Source: Immundisolibacter sp.
Lineage (GTDB): Bacteria > Pseudomonadota > Gammaproteobacteria > Immundisolibacterales > Immundisolibacteraceae
DNA: 50,413 bases
NCBI RefSeq assembly: GCF_014359565.1
Contig: NZ_JACIZD010000017.1
Span: 1-50,413 of the forward strand
Direction of reading: 5' to 3'
A model generated the notes under the pieces. The model saw only the letters and a program-made list of their open reading frames with translations, searched no databases and was not told where the DNA came from. The position numbers were made by a program, and so were the translations under genes. Of the stretch, positions 18,046 through 27,736 are shown one piece after another. Position 1 is the stretch's first letter; the number at the start of each line of letters is the position of its first letter.

Positions 18046-19570
18046 TGTCCTGCGCAACCGGCATCTGCTGATCCTGTGCCTGCTGCTGGTTGCGGCCGGC
18101 GGCAGCCTTTTTCTGTACAAGTGGCTCGATCTTGGCGTGCCGATCAAGGCCGACAACGCCATCGGGGCCTGGACCGTGGAGGCGCGCATCCGCTTCACGG
18201 CGCAGTCCGGCAAACCGGTCAAGGTGCGCTTTGCGGTGCCGCTGCGCCCGCCCGGCTTTGCCCTGCTGGACGAGACCTTCGTGTCGAGCGGTTACGGTCT
18301 GTCGACGGCCGTGCAGGATGGCGACCGCGAGGCGCTGTGGGCCATCCGCCGCGCCCGCGGCGAGCAGGAGCTGTACTACCAGGCGGTGGTCTACCCGGCC
18401 CGCGACACGGCCCAGTCCAGCGGCTCGCGCCCGCCGCCGGTGGAGCCGCCGCAGTTCAGCGACGCGCAGGCCGCTGTGGTGACCAGCCTGGTCGAGCAGA
18501 TTCGCGCCCACTCGGCGGACATCGCCACCTTCGCCGTCGAAACCCTGCAGCGGCTGGGTGCCCGCGACAACAGCGACATCAACCTGCTGCTGGCCGGTGA
18601 TAACTCCCCGGAGCGCCGCGCCGAAGTCGCCGCCGGCATTCTGGCCACGGCCAATATCGCCGCCCGTCCGGTGTACGGCTTCCAGCTCCAGAAGGAAGGT
18701 CGGCGCCTGCCGCTGCTGACGCGCCTGGAAGTCCACAACGGCGAGCGCTGGCTGTCGTTTGACCCGCTGAGCGGCGCCCAGGGCCAACCGGACGATTTCC
18801 TGGTCTGGTCGCGCGGCAAGCCGCCGCTGCGCGACAGCGACGGCGTACGCCACCTGCGGCTCGAATTCTCGGCCGCCGAGAATACCTACGAGGCCCTGGC
18901 CGTGGCTCGTCAGCGCGCCGCCGAGCGCGGCTCACTGGCGCTGCAGTTCTCGCTGCTGAGCCTGCCGGTGCAGATGCAGATGGTGTACCGGGTGGTGCTG
19001 ACCATGCCGCTGGGGGCGCTGATCATCGTGCTGCTGCGCAACGTGGTCGGCATCAAGGCCTTCGGCACCTTCGCGCCGATCCTGATCGCGCTGGCGTTTC
19101 GGGAAACCAGGCTTTTGAACGGCATCCTGCTGTTCACCGGCATCGTTGCGCTGGGTCTGGGCGCGCGCTTTTACCTGGAGCGGCTCAAGCTCCTGCTGGT
19201 GCCGCGCCTGGCCTCGGTGCTGACCGTGGTGGTGCTGATGATGGCGACCTTGAGCGTGCTGACCTACCAACTGGGCATCGGCGCCGGGCTGTCGGTGGCG
19301 CTGTTTCCGATGGTGATCCTGACCATGACCATCGAGCGCATGTCGATCGGCTGGGAAGAGGCCGGTCCGCGCGAGGCCCTGCAACAGGCCGGCGGCAGCC
19401 TGCTGGCGGCCTCGCTGGCGTACCTGGTGATGACCGAGCGGCAGGTGCAGCACCTGGTGTTCATGTTCCCGGAACTGCTGCTGATCGTGCTGGCCATCAC
19501 GCTGGCCCTGGGCCGCTACACCGGCTATCGCCTGACCGAGCTGCGACGCTTCAAGGCACTGGCCGGATGA
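18029..19570 (+). CDS. Inactive transglutaminase fused to seven transmembrane helices
   Basis: This protein of about 510 residues has an N-terminal membrane helix, a periplasmic transglutaminase-like domain lacking an obvious catalytic Cys-His pair, and a C-terminal block of about seven helices from about residue 310. This matches the paired Transglut_i_TM and 7TM_transglut families. The annotated GTG at 18029 has no ribosome site. A CTG at 18050 is preceded by AGGGGAG at ideal spacing and would begin RNRHLLILCLLL. It lies between the retropepsin-like gene and the RimK-like ligase, which it overlaps by four bases (ATGA). Function unknown. Confidence 0.85.
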   Translation: MSKGSSVLRNRHLLILCLLLVAAGGSLFLYKWLDLGVPIKADNAIGAWTVEARIRFTAQSGKPVKVRFAVPLRPPGFALLDETFVSSGYGLSTAVQDGDREALWAIRRARGEQELYYQAVVYPARDTAQSSGSRPPPVEPPQFSDAQAAVVTSLVEQIRAHSADIATFAVETLQRLGARDNSDINLLLAGDNSPERRAEVAAGILATANIAARPVYGFQLQKEGRRLPLLTRLEVHNGERWLSFDPLSGAQGQPDDFLVWSRGKPPLRDSDGVRHLRLEFSAAENTYEALAVARQRAAERGSLALQFSLLSLPVQMQMVYRVVLTMPLGALIIVLLRNVVGIKAFGTFAPILIALAFRETRLLNGILLFTGIVALGLGARFYLERLKLLLVPRLASVLTVVVLMMATLSVLTYQLGIGAGLSVALFPMVILTMTIERMSIGWEEAGPREALQQAGGSLLAASLAYLVMTERQVQHLVFMFPELLLIVLAITLALGRYTGYRLTELRRFKALAG

Positions 19571-20523
19571 TCACGTTCCCCTGGCAACGGGCTCGGGCGC
19601 TGCGCGCGCACGGCGTGCTCGGCATGAACCAGCGCAACGGGGACTTCATCGCCCGGGTCAACCCGCGCCGCCTGTATCCGCTGGTGGACGACAAGGTGCG
19701 CACCAAGACCTTGGCCCAGGCGGCCGGCATCCAGGTGCCGCAGCTGTACGGCCTGATCGCCATCCAGCACCAGGTCCTGCAGTTGCCCAAGCTGCTGGAG
19801 GGCCGCGAGGATTTTGTCGTCAAGCCGGTCAACGGCAGCGGCGGCAATGGCGTGCTGGTCATCGTCGGGCGTCGCAAGGGCCGCTACCGCAAGGCCAGCG
19901 GCGCTCAGCTGACCGAGGACGAACTCGAACACCACGTCTCGAACACCCTGTCGGGCCTGTACAGCCTCGGCGGGCAGCCGGACGCGGCGATGATCGAGTA
20001 CCGCGTCAAGGTCGACCCGGTGTTCGAGCCGATCTCGCACCAGGGCGTGCCGGACCTGCGCACGGTGGTCTACAAGGGCTATCCGGTGCTGGCCATGGTG
20101 CGCCTGCCGACCGCGCTTTCGGACGGCAAGGCCAACCTGCACCAGGGCGCCATCGGTGCCGGGATCGACATCGCCAGCGGCCTGACCGGCCGCGGCGTCT
20201 GGCGCAACGAGGTGATCGACGAACACATCGACACCGGCAACCCGATCACCGGCGTGCAGGTGCCGCAGTGGGAGACGCTGCTGGAGCTGGCCGCCCGCTG
20301 CTACGACATCAGCGGCCTGGGCTATCTGGGCGTGGACTTCGTGCTGGACCGCGATTTCGGGCCGATGATGCTGGAGATGAACGCCCGCCCGGGTCTGAAC
20401 ATTCAGATCGCCAACCAGACCGGCCTGCTGCCGCGCCTGGCCACCGTGGACGCGCACGGCCGGGAAGGCGCCAGCGTGGCCGAGCGGGTGGCGTTTGCGC
20501 GGCAGCGCTTCGGGCGTCCCTGA
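19567..20523 (+). CDS. RimK-related alpha-L-glutamate ligase-like protein
   Basis: This 318-residue ATP-grasp protein resembles RimK-type ligases that add glutamate or other amino acids to a carboxyl group. Visible parts are the ATP lysine segment DFVVKPVNGSGGNGV (about 81-95), the metal-binding VDFVLDRDFGPMMLEMNARPG, and NIQIANQTGL. It begins with the family-typical LGMNQRN. It overlaps the transglutaminase-like gene by four bases and ends the trio. The natural acceptor is not known. A strong hairpin follows at 20558-20588. Confidence 0.85.
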   Translation: MITFPWQRARALRAHGVLGMNQRNGDFIARVNPRRLYPLVDDKVRTKTLAQAAGIQVPQLYGLIAIQHQVLQLPKLLEGREDFVVKPVNGSGGNGVLVIVGRRKGRYRKASGAQLTEDELEHHVSNTLSGLYSLGGQPDAAMIEYRVKVDPVFEPISHQGVPDLRTVVYKGYPVLAMVRLPTALSDGKANLHQGAIGAGIDIASGLTGRGVWRNEVIDEHIDTGNPITGVQVPQWETLLELAARCYDISGLGYLGVDFVLDRDFGPMMLEMNARPGLNIQIANQTGLLPRLATVDAHGREGASVAERVAFARQRFGRP

Positions 20524-20557
20524 CCCGGGCCGCTGCCATGCGCCATCCGGGTGGCAG

Positions 20558-20588
20558 CGCCGCCCCGGCGCGAACGGCCGGGGCGGCG
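20558..20588. terminator. Strong hairpin between convergent genes
   Basis: A perfect 12-bp stem (20558-20569 with 20577-20588) and 7-base loop lies between the ends of the RimK-like and M15 genes. A smaller inverted pair, GCTGCC (20532-20537) and GGCAGC (20553-20558), precedes it. There is no T tract, so it may be a factor-assisted or simply structural end. Confidence 0.5.
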
Positions 20589-20599
20589 TCTGCCACGGA

Positions 20600-21589
20600 C
20601 TACCAGCGCGCCTTGACCCCGCGCGTGTCCAGGTGCAGAAACGCGCCGTGGTAGGCATTGGGCGCGTAGGCCGACAGGCCGCCGATGAAGCGCTGCCAGC
20701 CGGCCTCGCCCTGCGCCGCGTCGACGATTTCAAACAGCAGCCGGGCATCTTCCCGATCATGGCGGCGGTCGCCGTTGAGGTCGTCCATGCGCCCGTCGCC
20801 GTCCTCATCGATGAACACGTCGGCCGCATCGCCCCACTGATGGCGGCTGAAACGGGTGTCGCCCAGCTGGCGGTTGTAGTGCGGCGTGCGATAGCCGCTC
20901 ATCACGGTCAGGCCGCCGCTGGCGATGCCGGCGCGCGCAAAGCGCTCCATGGCCGCCTCCAGCGCCAGCGGCAGCCGCTCGCGCAGCGCCACGTAGCGCG
21001 GCCCGCGGGCCGCCTGCTTGCAGACGAATTGCCCGAGCTTCAGGTGCGGCGTCAGCGGCAGCTCGGCGCTGCGGGCATTGATCTCGATGAAACCTTCCGG
21101 CGGCCGGTACAGCGCCTGGCCGCCGGGGTGGTTCGGGTAATCGCCGATCAGGTAGCCGTTCAGCGCGCCGCCGCGCAGCGCCTGCCGCGGCGTGGTGACC
21201 AGCGCCGTGAAGCGCATCCGCGCCCCGTCGGCGCGTCGAACCTCCAGCGTGTAGGCGCCCGGCTTGCCGGGCGCGGTCCAGCGCCACTGGGCCGCGCCGA
21301 GGCGCTGGACCGCGCCGGCGCCGGCATCGAGCGTGAAGGTGCCGCTGTCGGGGTTCTCCACCTGCAAGGTGATGGCCTGCCCGGCGCTGGCCACCAGCGG
21401 GTTGACCGCCAGTCCAGAGCGCTCGGTGCCCCAGCGCACGCTGAAGCCGGCACCACCGGACGTGCCCGATGCCGGCGTCAACATGGCCAACTGCAGCGGC
21501 GCCGCCAGTGCCGGCATCACGCCGGCCAGGCCCAGTACGACGCAGCACAGCCAACGCGCCAGCCAGTGACCGAAACAGTGCCGGCCCAT
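20600..21589 (-). CDS. YcbK-like M15-family peptidase
   Basis: This 329-residue secreted protein has a signal peptide (cleavage near PALAAP), an all-beta middle part, and a C-terminal M15/DUF882-type zinc peptidase domain. Zinc ligands are likely in SRHQWGDAADVF (His and Asp) and FLHLDTRG (His). An Asp-rich stretch DEDGDGRMDDLNGDR, EF-hand-like, lies between and may bind calcium. The gene follows an L,D-transpeptidase by three bases, as ycbK follows ycbB in E. coli, which suggests work on peptidoglycan peptides. Confidence 0.85.
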   Translation of the reverse strand: MGRHCFGHWLARWLCCVVLGLAGVMPALAAPLQLAMLTPASGTSGGAGFSVRWGTERSGLAVNPLVASAGQAITLQVENPDSGTFTLDAGAGAVQRLGAAQWRWTAPGKPGAYTLEVRRADGARMRFTALVTTPRQALRGGALNGYLIGDYPNHPGGQALYRPPEGFIEINARSAELPLTPHLKLGQFVCKQAARGPRYVALRERLPLALEAAMERFARAGIASGGLTVMSGYRTPHYNRQLGDTRFSRHQWGDAADVFIDEDGDGRMDDLNGDRRHDREDARLLFEIVDAAQGEAGWQRFIGGLSAYAPNAYHGAFLHLDTRGVKARW

Positions 21590-21592
21590 ACG

Positions 21593-23197
21593 TCAATCTC
21601 CCTGAATCGGTGTGACAAGCGCCGCCGCCAGCGGCGCATCGCGGTCGTAGATATCGCGTCGAAACTGTACCGTCCCGTCACTGTCCACCCAGGCGGTCCA
21701 GTACAGCAGGTAGACCGGTACCGGCTCACGCAAGTTCACGGTGCGCGTCTGGCCGCTGTCGATGGCCGCGCGCAGCGCCTCGGGCGACCAGCGCGGGTCG
21801 CCCGACAGCAGCCAGTCGGCCAGCGCCAGCGGCTCCTGCAGCCGGATGCAGCCGGAACTGAAGCCGCGCTCGGCATGCTCAAACAGCGCCCGCGCCGGGG
21901 TGTCGTGCAGGTAGACGTCATGGGCGTTCGGGAACATGAACTTGATCCGCCCGAGCGCATTCCACGGCCCCGGATCCTGGCGCAAACGGTACGGCAGCGG
22001 GGTCCTGAGGTGCTGCCAGTCGATGGTGGCCGGGTCGATCTGGCGCGCGTCCTCGGCCCAGCCGCTGAGCACCCGTATATGCTCCCTGGCCAGATAATCC
22101 GGATCGCGACGGATCAGCGGCAGCTTGTCCTGCGCCGCCAGGCGCGGCGGAACTTCCCAGTAGGGGTTTAGCACCAGATAGCGGATGCGGTCCGAGAATT
22201 CCGGCGTCGGCCGGTAGGGCTGTCCTACCACTACGCGCATGCGCAGCGCCACCGCCGGACCGTCGATGGCCTCCAGCGTGAAGGCCGCCATGTTGACGCG
22301 CACCTGACGCCGCCCCGGCGCGGCGCCCAGCCAGCGTCTGCGCTCCAGGTTGGCGATGAGCTGGTCGACGCGAAAGCTCACCGGCGTGTTCAGCGCCCGG
22401 CGCGTCTGGCGACCGACGGCGCCATCGACGTCGAGCCCGTGGCGAGCCTGAAAACGGCGCACTGCGGCCTCGAGCGGCGCATCGAACAGCGCCTCGCCAT
22501 CGCCGACCGGGCCGTCCATGCCCTCGCGTGCCAGGCGCTGACGCAGCACAGCCAGCAGCGGGTCACGATCACCCGGCCGCAGGGTCGGGCCGTCGGGCAG
22601 CAGCGGCCAGCCACCCGTGGCAGCGATGGCACGGTAATGCGCCAGGGCCTGCTGCAGGCGCGGATAGCCGGCCAGGGAGGAGCCGAGCCCGGACAGGAAC
22701 GCCGCTGCGGATTCGGCCTGCTGCAGGCGCGCCGGCAGATCGGCATCCACCGCCAGCAAGCGCCGGCGTGGGGTGAGCCCGCCGACCTCGATCCTGCCGC
22801 CACGCACGTGCGAACCGAGCATCAACAGGCCGTCGCTGAGCAGCAGATCGAGCATCGCCTGCCCGGCCGCAGATCGATCTGCGCGTTGCGCATCGATGGC
22901 GGCGAGGTGGTAGTCGGCCGCGCGCAGACCGTGCGCGGCTGCGCCCGCCAGCTCGGCGCGCGCCGCATCCGCGCGCCGAGCGTCCCACAGCGGCGCGTAG
23001 CCGCGCACCGCATACAGCGGTCGCAGCAGCTCCGGGGCGTACAGCGACCGTTCGGCCGTAAGGCTCGGTGCCGCCAGCGCGGCCTGCAGCGCCTCGGCCA
23101 CCGGCTCGGAGGCTGCCGCACTCCCCCAGGCCAGAGCGGCGAGCAGCCACCCCAGCCAGGCGCCCGCCCGCAGCGGGCGGCGCACGGCGGGCAGCAA
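21593..23197 (-). CDS. L,D-transpeptidase of the YcbB/LdtD type
   Basis: This 534-residue envelope enzyme forms 3-3 cross-links in peptidoglycan. It has an N-terminal signal segment ending in GSAAASEP, a scaffold region, a peptidoglycan-binding helix set (HGLDVDGAVGRQTRRALN), and the YkuD catalytic domain with MFPNAHDVYLHDTP and the active-site SSGCIRLQEP. The first start is TTG at 23197 with no clear ribosome site, so the N-terminus is uncertain by a few codons. It forms a pair with the M15 peptidase. Confidence 0.92.
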   Translation of the reverse strand: MLPAVRRPLRAGAWLGWLLAALAWGSAAASEPVAEALQAALAAPSLTAERSLYAPELLRPLYAVRGYAPLWDARRADAARAELAGAAAHGLRAADYHLAAIDAQRADRSAAGQAMLDLLLSDGLLMLGSHVRGGRIEVGGLTPRRRLLAVDADLPARLQQAESAAAFLSGLGSSLAGYPRLQQALAHYRAIAATGGWPLLPDGPTLRPGDRDPLLAVLRQRLAREGMDGPVGDGEALFDAPLEAAVRRFQARHGLDVDGAVGRQTRRALNTPVSFRVDQLIANLERRRWLGAAPGRRQVRVNMAAFTLEAIDGPAVALRMRVVVGQPYRPTPEFSDRIRYLVLNPYWEVPPRLAAQDKLPLIRRDPDYLAREHIRVLSGWAEDARQIDPATIDWQHLRTPLPYRLRQDPGPWNALGRIKFMFPNAHDVYLHDTPARALFEHAERGFSSGCIRLQEPLALADWLLSGDPRWSPEALRAAIDSGQTRTVNLREPVPVYLLYWTAWVDSDGTVQFRRDIYDRDAPLAAALVTPIQGD

Positions 23198-23220
23198 GCG
23201 ATAGGCGGGAATCCGCTGCG

Positions 23221-23706
23221 TCAGTGGTGATGACCGCCGGGGCCGTGCACGTGGCCGTGCGCCAGCTCCTCGGCTGTCGCCGCGCGCACGCCAAGCACCT
23301 CGACTGCGAAATGCAGCGTCTGGCCGGCCAGCGGATGGTTCGCGTCCACGGTGATGCCGTCCTCGCTCACCTCGGCCACGCGTACCGACATGCGTCCGCC
23401 GTGTTCATCGCTGGCGTGAAACTGCATGCCCGGCTCGATGTCCATGTCGGCCGGAAAGCGATCGCGCGGCACCACCTGCACGCGCGCCGGGCTGTGCTCC
23501 CCGTAGGCATCGGCCGGGGCGATGGTCAGCTCCAGCTTGTCGCCGGCAGCGTGCCCGGTCAGCGCCTTTTCCAGGCCCGGAATCACCGAGTGGCGGCCGT
23601 GCACGAAGGCAAACGGATCGGCTGCGGTGGCACTGTCCAGCTCCTCGCCGGCGTCGTCGCGCAGGGTGTAAGCGAGGGTCACGACACAGTCGTCGGCTAT
23701 GCGCAT
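23221..23706 (-). CDS. slyD: SlyD-type FKBP peptidyl-prolyl isomerase
   Basis: This 161-residue cytoplasmic FKBP-type isomerase/chaperone has the FKBP domain split by an insert-in-flap chaperone domain. The sequence shows FAFVHGRHSVIPGLEKALTG, GDKLELTIAPADAYGEH, and DANHPLAGQTLHFAVEVLGVR. The C-terminal tail (HGHVHGPGGHHH) is short but His-rich, as in SlyD, which binds nickel for hydrogenase maturation. The ATG at 23706 (MRIADDCVVTLAYTL) fits the family; longer in-frame starts do not. It is divergent from bioA. Confidence 0.92.
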   Translation of the reverse strand: MRIADDCVVTLAYTLRDDAGEELDSATAADPFAFVHGRHSVIPGLEKALTGHAAGDKLELTIAPADAYGEHSPARVQVVPRDRFPADMDIEPGMQFHASDEHGGRMSVRVAEVSEDGITVDANHPLAGQTLHFAVEVLGVRAATAEELAHGHVHGPGGHHH

Positions 23707-23860
23707 GGCGCGGCTCCGGTAAAAAGCGGGTCGCCAGTTTAGCAGTTGGCGCTTGCCCACTTGCCGGCGGGCGACCGCGCGTGCGGCGCTCAAGCTGACT
23801 TGCTGGCGCCCGCACCGATGCGGCGTGGCCGCAGGCGTGGCCCGCTCCTACAATCGCGGC

Positions 23861-25210
23861 ATGAACAACGCCGATTTCGTCGCCCGCGATCTGGCCGTGC
23901 TGTGGCATCCGTGCACGCAGATGCAGGATCACGAGTGGCTGCCGCTGGTGCCGATCCGCCGCGGCGCTGGGGTATGGCTGGAGGATTTCGACGGCCGGCG
24001 CTACCTGGACGCCATCAGCTCGTGGTGGGTGAACCTGTTCGGGCACGCCAATCCGTACATTTCGGCCGCCGTCGCCCGGCAGGCGGGACAGCTCGAACAG
24101 GTCATCTTCGGCGGCTTTTCGCACGAGCCGGCACTGCTGCTGGCCGAGCGGCTGGTGGCGCTCGCGCCGCCGTCGCTGGCGCGCTGTTTTTTTGCCGACA
24201 ACGGTTCGTCCGCGGTGGAGGTCGCGCTCAAGATGAGCTACCACTACTGGCGCAACTGCGGCATCGGCGGCAAATCCCGCGTCATCAACCTGCGCGGCGC
24301 CTACCACGGTGAGACGCTGGGCGCGCTGGGAATCGGCGACGTCGGCCTGTACCGCGACGCCTACGCCGAGCTGCTGCGCGCGCCAATCACCGCGCCTTCT
24401 CCCGACGCCTACGAGCGCGAGCCCGGCGAGAGCTGGGCTGAGGTGGCGCAGCGGCGCCTGGCCGACATGCAGGCGCTGCTCGAAGCCCACGCGCACGAGG
24501 TCTGCGCGGTCATCGTCGAGCCGCTGGTGCAGTGCGCCGGCGGCATGCGCATGCACCACCCGGCCTACCTGACCGGCCTGCGGGCGCTGTGCGACCGCTA
24601 CCGGGTGCATCTGATCGCCGACGAGATCGCGGTCGGCTTCGGGCGCACCGGCACGCTGTTTGCCTGCGAGCAGGCCGGCATCGCGCCGGATTTTCTGTGC
24701 CTGTCCAAGGGCCTGACCGGCGGCTACCTGCCGCTGGCGGTAGTGCTGACCACGGATGCCGTGTACCAGGCCTTCTACGCCGACTACGCCAGCCAGCGCG
24801 CCTTTTTGCACTCGCACAGCTACAGCGGCAATCCGCTCGGCTGCGCGGCGGCGCTGGCCACGCTGGACATCTTCGCCAGCGAACCGGTGCTCGAGCGCAA
24901 CCGCGCGTTGGCGGCGGCCATGGCGCGCGAGACGGCGCATCTGGTGGACCATCCGCACGTAGCCGAAGTGCGCCAGACCGGCATGATCCTGGCCATCGAG
25001 CTGGTGCAGGACAAGGCCAGCCGCCGGCCGTATCCGTGGCAGGAACGCCGCGGCCTGCGCGTCTATCAGCATGGCCTGAGCGAGGGCGTGCTGCTGCGGC
25101 CGCTCGGCAACGTCGTCTACTTCATGCCGCCATACGTCATCACCGAGGACGAAATCGTCCTGCTGGCGCGGGTGGCCTGCGCCGGCATCGATCTTGCTGT
25201 TCGGCAGTAG
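23861..25210 (+). CDS. bioA: Adenosylmethionine-8-amino-7-oxononanoate aminotransferase
   Basis: BioA makes 7,8-diaminopelargonate in biotin synthesis with S-adenosylmethionine as amino donor and PLP. The 449-residue protein has the family-typical start WHPCTQMQDHE, ISSWWVNLFGHA, NGSSAVEVALKM, AYHGETLGA, the PLP-contacting DEIAVGFGRTG, and the lysine motif CLSKGLTGGYLPLA. ATG at 23861 has no ribosome site. TACAAT at 23849-23854 is only six bases upstream, so the mRNA may be leaderless. Other bio genes are not in the window. Confidence 0.95.
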   Translation: MNNADFVARDLAVLWHPCTQMQDHEWLPLVPIRRGAGVWLEDFDGRRYLDAISSWWVNLFGHANPYISAAVARQAGQLEQVIFGGFSHEPALLLAERLVALAPPSLARCFFADNGSSAVEVALKMSYHYWRNCGIGGKSRVINLRGAYHGETLGALGIGDVGLYRDAYAELLRAPITAPSPDAYEREPGESWAEVAQRRLADMQALLEAHAHEVCAVIVEPLVQCAGGMRMHHPAYLTGLRALCDRYRVHLIADEIAVGFGRTGTLFACEQAGIAPDFLCLSKGLTGGYLPLAVVLTTDAVYQAFYADYASQRAFLHSHSYSGNPLGCAAALATLDIFASEPVLERNRALAAAMARETAHLVDHPHVAEVRQTGMILAIELVQDKASRRPYPWQERRGLRVYQHGLSEGVLLRPLGNVVYFMPPYVITEDEIVLLARVACAGIDLAVRQ

Positions 25211-25287
25211 TCGATGGCAGGCCGCCACACGCTGGCAATCCGGCCGCGCTAAAACACCCCGCACCCAATCGTTCACCGGGATTCGCC

Positions 25288-26877
25288 ATGACACACGCCC
25301 AATTCTCATCCGCCTGGCAGACCGTTGCCGCCGCCCAAATCCGCCTGGCGGGCTGCCGCATGACCGAGCTGTTCGCCGCCGATCCGCAGCGCGTGGCGCG
25401 CTACACGCTGGGCGTGGCCGGCCTGCACGTGGATCTGTCCAAGCATCTGCTGGACGATGCTGCCCTGGCCGCGCTGCTGGCGCTGGCGGAGGCGGCCGAA
25501 TTGCCGCGCTGGCGCACGGCGCTGTTTGCCGGTGAGCCGATCAACAACAGCGAGGGCCGCCCGGCCCTGCACACGGCCCTGCGCGATGCCTCGCCGGAAC
25601 CGATTGTGGTCGACGGACAGGACATCAAGCCCGGCGTGGCCGCCATGCACCGGCAGATCGCGGATCTGGCCGACGCGGTGCGCAGCGGGCGGCGCGTCGG
25701 CGCCAGCGGCCAGCGTTTCACGCAGGTGGTGAACCTGGGTATCGGCGGCTCGTATTGGGGTCCGGCGCTGGCGCTGGAAGCCCTGCATGAACTCGCCACG
25801 CCGGACATGCGCATCGATTTCGTCTCCAACGTCGACCCGGCGCCGCTCAAGCGCGTGCTGGCGCAATGCGAGCCGGAACGCACGCTGTTTCTGGTGTCCT
25901 CCAAGAGCTTTGGCACCACCGAGACGCTCTACAACTATCAGACGGCGCGCGCCTTCATGGCCGGGCAGCTGGCCGAGGGGGTCGACCGCCATTTCATCGC
26001 CGTCACCGCCAATTCGGACAAGGCGCGGGCGTTGGGATTTGCGCAGGATGCGATCGTCACCTTTCCCGAGTGGGTCGGCGGGCGCTATTCGCTGTGGTCG
26101 GCGATCGGCCTGCCGGCGGCCATCGGCTTGGGCGCGGACCGCTTCGCGCAGCTGCTCGAAGGCGCCGCGGCCATGGACCGGCACTTCCTGACCGCCCCGC
26201 CGGCGCACAACCTGCCGCTGCTGCTGGGCCTGCTGGACGTCTGGTACGCCAGTTTCTGGGGCTTTGGCAGCCGCGCGCTGTTGCCCTATGACCAGGGGCT
26301 GCGCCTGTTGCCGACCTACGTGCAGCAGCTGGCGATGGAAAGCGACGGCAAGGGCGTGGACCGCGACGGCCAGCCGCTCGACTATCCCACCTGTCCGGTC
26401 GTCTGGGGTGGCAACGGCAACGACGGCGAGCACACCTTCTACCAGTTGCTGCACCAGGGTCCGGCCACCATTCCGGCCGAATTCGTGGTGTGCACCCGGC
26501 CCGATGCGGACCTGCCCGGCCACCGCCGGCGGCTGGTCGCACAGTGCCTGGCGCAGGCCGAAGCGCTGCTCACCGGCTTTGATGCACCTGACAAGCCGCA
26601 TGCCCGCTGCCCCGGCAACCGGCCGAGCACAATGTTCCTGCTGCCGGACATGACGCCGCAGCTGCTGGGCGCGCTGCTGGCCTGCCACGAGCACCGCACC
26701 TTCACCAGTGGAGTGCTGTGGCGGGTCAATCCGTTCGATCAGTTCGGCGTGGAGCTGGGCAAGCGCCTGGCCGGCACACTGGAGCGGGAGCTGGGCGGGC
26801 AGGGCGTGCCCGGCGCCGCGCACGATGCTTCCACCGCCGCGCTGCTGGACAGCGCCCGCGGCCGGCTCGGCAGCTAG
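25288..26877 (+). CDS. pgi: Glucose-6-phosphate isomerase
   Basis: This 529-residue enzyme interconverts glucose-6-phosphate and fructose-6-phosphate. Both family signatures are present: [12 protein letters not shown] and the C-terminal [15 protein letters not shown] containing the catalytic Lys. The sugar-phosphate loop [12 protein letters not shown] and the active-site [12 protein letters not shown] region are also clear. The ATG at 25288 gives a normal N-terminus, whereas the frame stays open far upstream through bioA. It follows bioA by 77 bases and may have its own promoter. Confidence 0.96.
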   Translation: MTHAQFSSAWQTVAAAQIRLAGCRMTELFAADPQRVARYTLGVAGLHVDLSKHLLDDAALAALLALAEAAELPRWRTALFAGEPINNSEGRPALHTALRDASPEPIVVDGQDIKPGVAAMHRQIADLADAVRSGRRVGASGQRFTQVVNLGIGGSYWGPALALEALHELATPDMRIDFVSNVDPAPLKRVLAQCEPERTLFLVSSKSFGTTETLYNYQTARAFMAGQLAEGVDRHFIAVTANSDKARALGFAQDAIVTFPEWVGGRYSLWSAIGLPAAIGLGADRFAQLLEGAAAMDRHFLTAPPAHNLPLLLGLLDVWYASFWGFGSRALLPYDQGLRLLPTYVQQLAMESDGKGVDRDGQPLDYPTCPVVWGGNGNDGEHTFYQLLHQGPATIPAEFVVCTRPDADLPGHRRRLVAQCLAQAEALLTGFDAPDKPHARCPGNRPSTMFLLPDMTPQLLGALLACHEHRTFTSGVLWRVNPFDQFGVELGKRLAGTLERELGGQGVPGAAHDASTAALLDSARGRLGS

Positions 26878-26989
26878 CCGGTTGCCGGCCGCGCTGGCGG
26901 GTTGTTGGCGCGAGGCGCCCGCCGCGGCCGCTGCTTCTGCTAAGGTAGCCGGGCCGTCGACACGCGGCGCATTCCAACCCGATTTTTCA

Positions 26990-27736
26990 ATGGCCGCGAG
27001 TCCACCGTTCCGACTCAAGGGCAGCCTGGTGACGCTGTCCATACTGAAGCCGCTGAGCACCGATTTGTCCGCAATCGACGCCGGCCTGGCCGCCAAGGTG
27101 GCGCAGGCGCCGGCGCTGTTCGACCGCGCGCCGCTGTTGCTGGACCTGGCCGATCTGGCCGAGCCGCAGGCCCTGGACCTGGCCGGTCTGCGCGCGCTGG
27201 TGGCACGGCTGGGCTTCGTGCCGGTCGCGGTGCGCGGCGGCGGCGACACGGTGGCCAGTGCCGCCGCGGCACTGGGCCTTGGCGTGCTGGGCGAAGGTCG
27301 CCTGCCGCCGGACGCCGAGCCGGCACCACCACCGGCCCAGGAAGAACCGCCGCCACCATCCGCCACCGCGAACGCTGCAGCCGGGCCGGACGCGGCAGCC
27401 CCGATCGCCCCCGCGCCGACGCGGCTCATCACCCAGACCGTGCGCTCGGGACAGCAGGTGTACTCGCGCGGTGACCTGATCGTGCTGGCCGGCGTCAGCC
27501 CCGGCGCGGAGCTGCTGGCCGACGGCCACATTCATGTTTACGGCCCGCTGCGTGGGCGGGCGCTGGCGGGGCTTCGCGGCAACACGCAGGCGCGCATCTA
27601 CTGCCGCGCGCTGGAGGCCGAGCTGATCGCCGTCGCTGGCTGTTTTCAGGTGGCCGAGGACATTGACCCGGCCCTGCGCGGGCGCCCGGCGCAGGTGTTC
27701 CTCGATGGCGAGGATCTGGTCACCGCGCCCTTGTAA
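26990..27736 (+). CDS. minC: Septum-site determining protein MinC
   Basis: MinC inhibits FtsZ ring formation away from mid-cell and is recruited by MinD. The 248-residue protein has an N-terminal MinC domain, a long Pro/Ala-rich linker (about 103-145), and the C-terminal beta-helix domain ([29 protein letters not shown] onward, about 152-180), including [13 protein letters not shown]. It starts at ATG 26990; no strong ribosome site. The structured element at 27737-27890 begins at its stop codon and separates it from minD. Confidence 0.93.
   Translation: MAASPPFRLKGSLVTLSILKPLSTDLSAIDAGLAAKVAQAPALFDRAPLLLDLADLAEPQALDLAGLRALVARLGFVPVAVRGGGDTVASAAAALGLGVLGEGRLPPDAEPAPPPAQEEPPPPSATANAAAGPDAAAPIAPAPTRLITQTVRSGQQVYSRGDLIVLAGVSPGAELLADGHIHVYGPLRGRALAGLRGNTQARIYCRALEAELIAVAGCFQVAEDIDPALRGRPAQVFLDGEDLVTAPL

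Noticed and set aside
25306-27531. A 741-codon open frame on the minus strand opposite pgi and minC
   Set aside because: It is antisense to two clear genes, with biased composition and no domain. The same applies to long frames at 23405-25309, 30255-32105 and 36359-38422.
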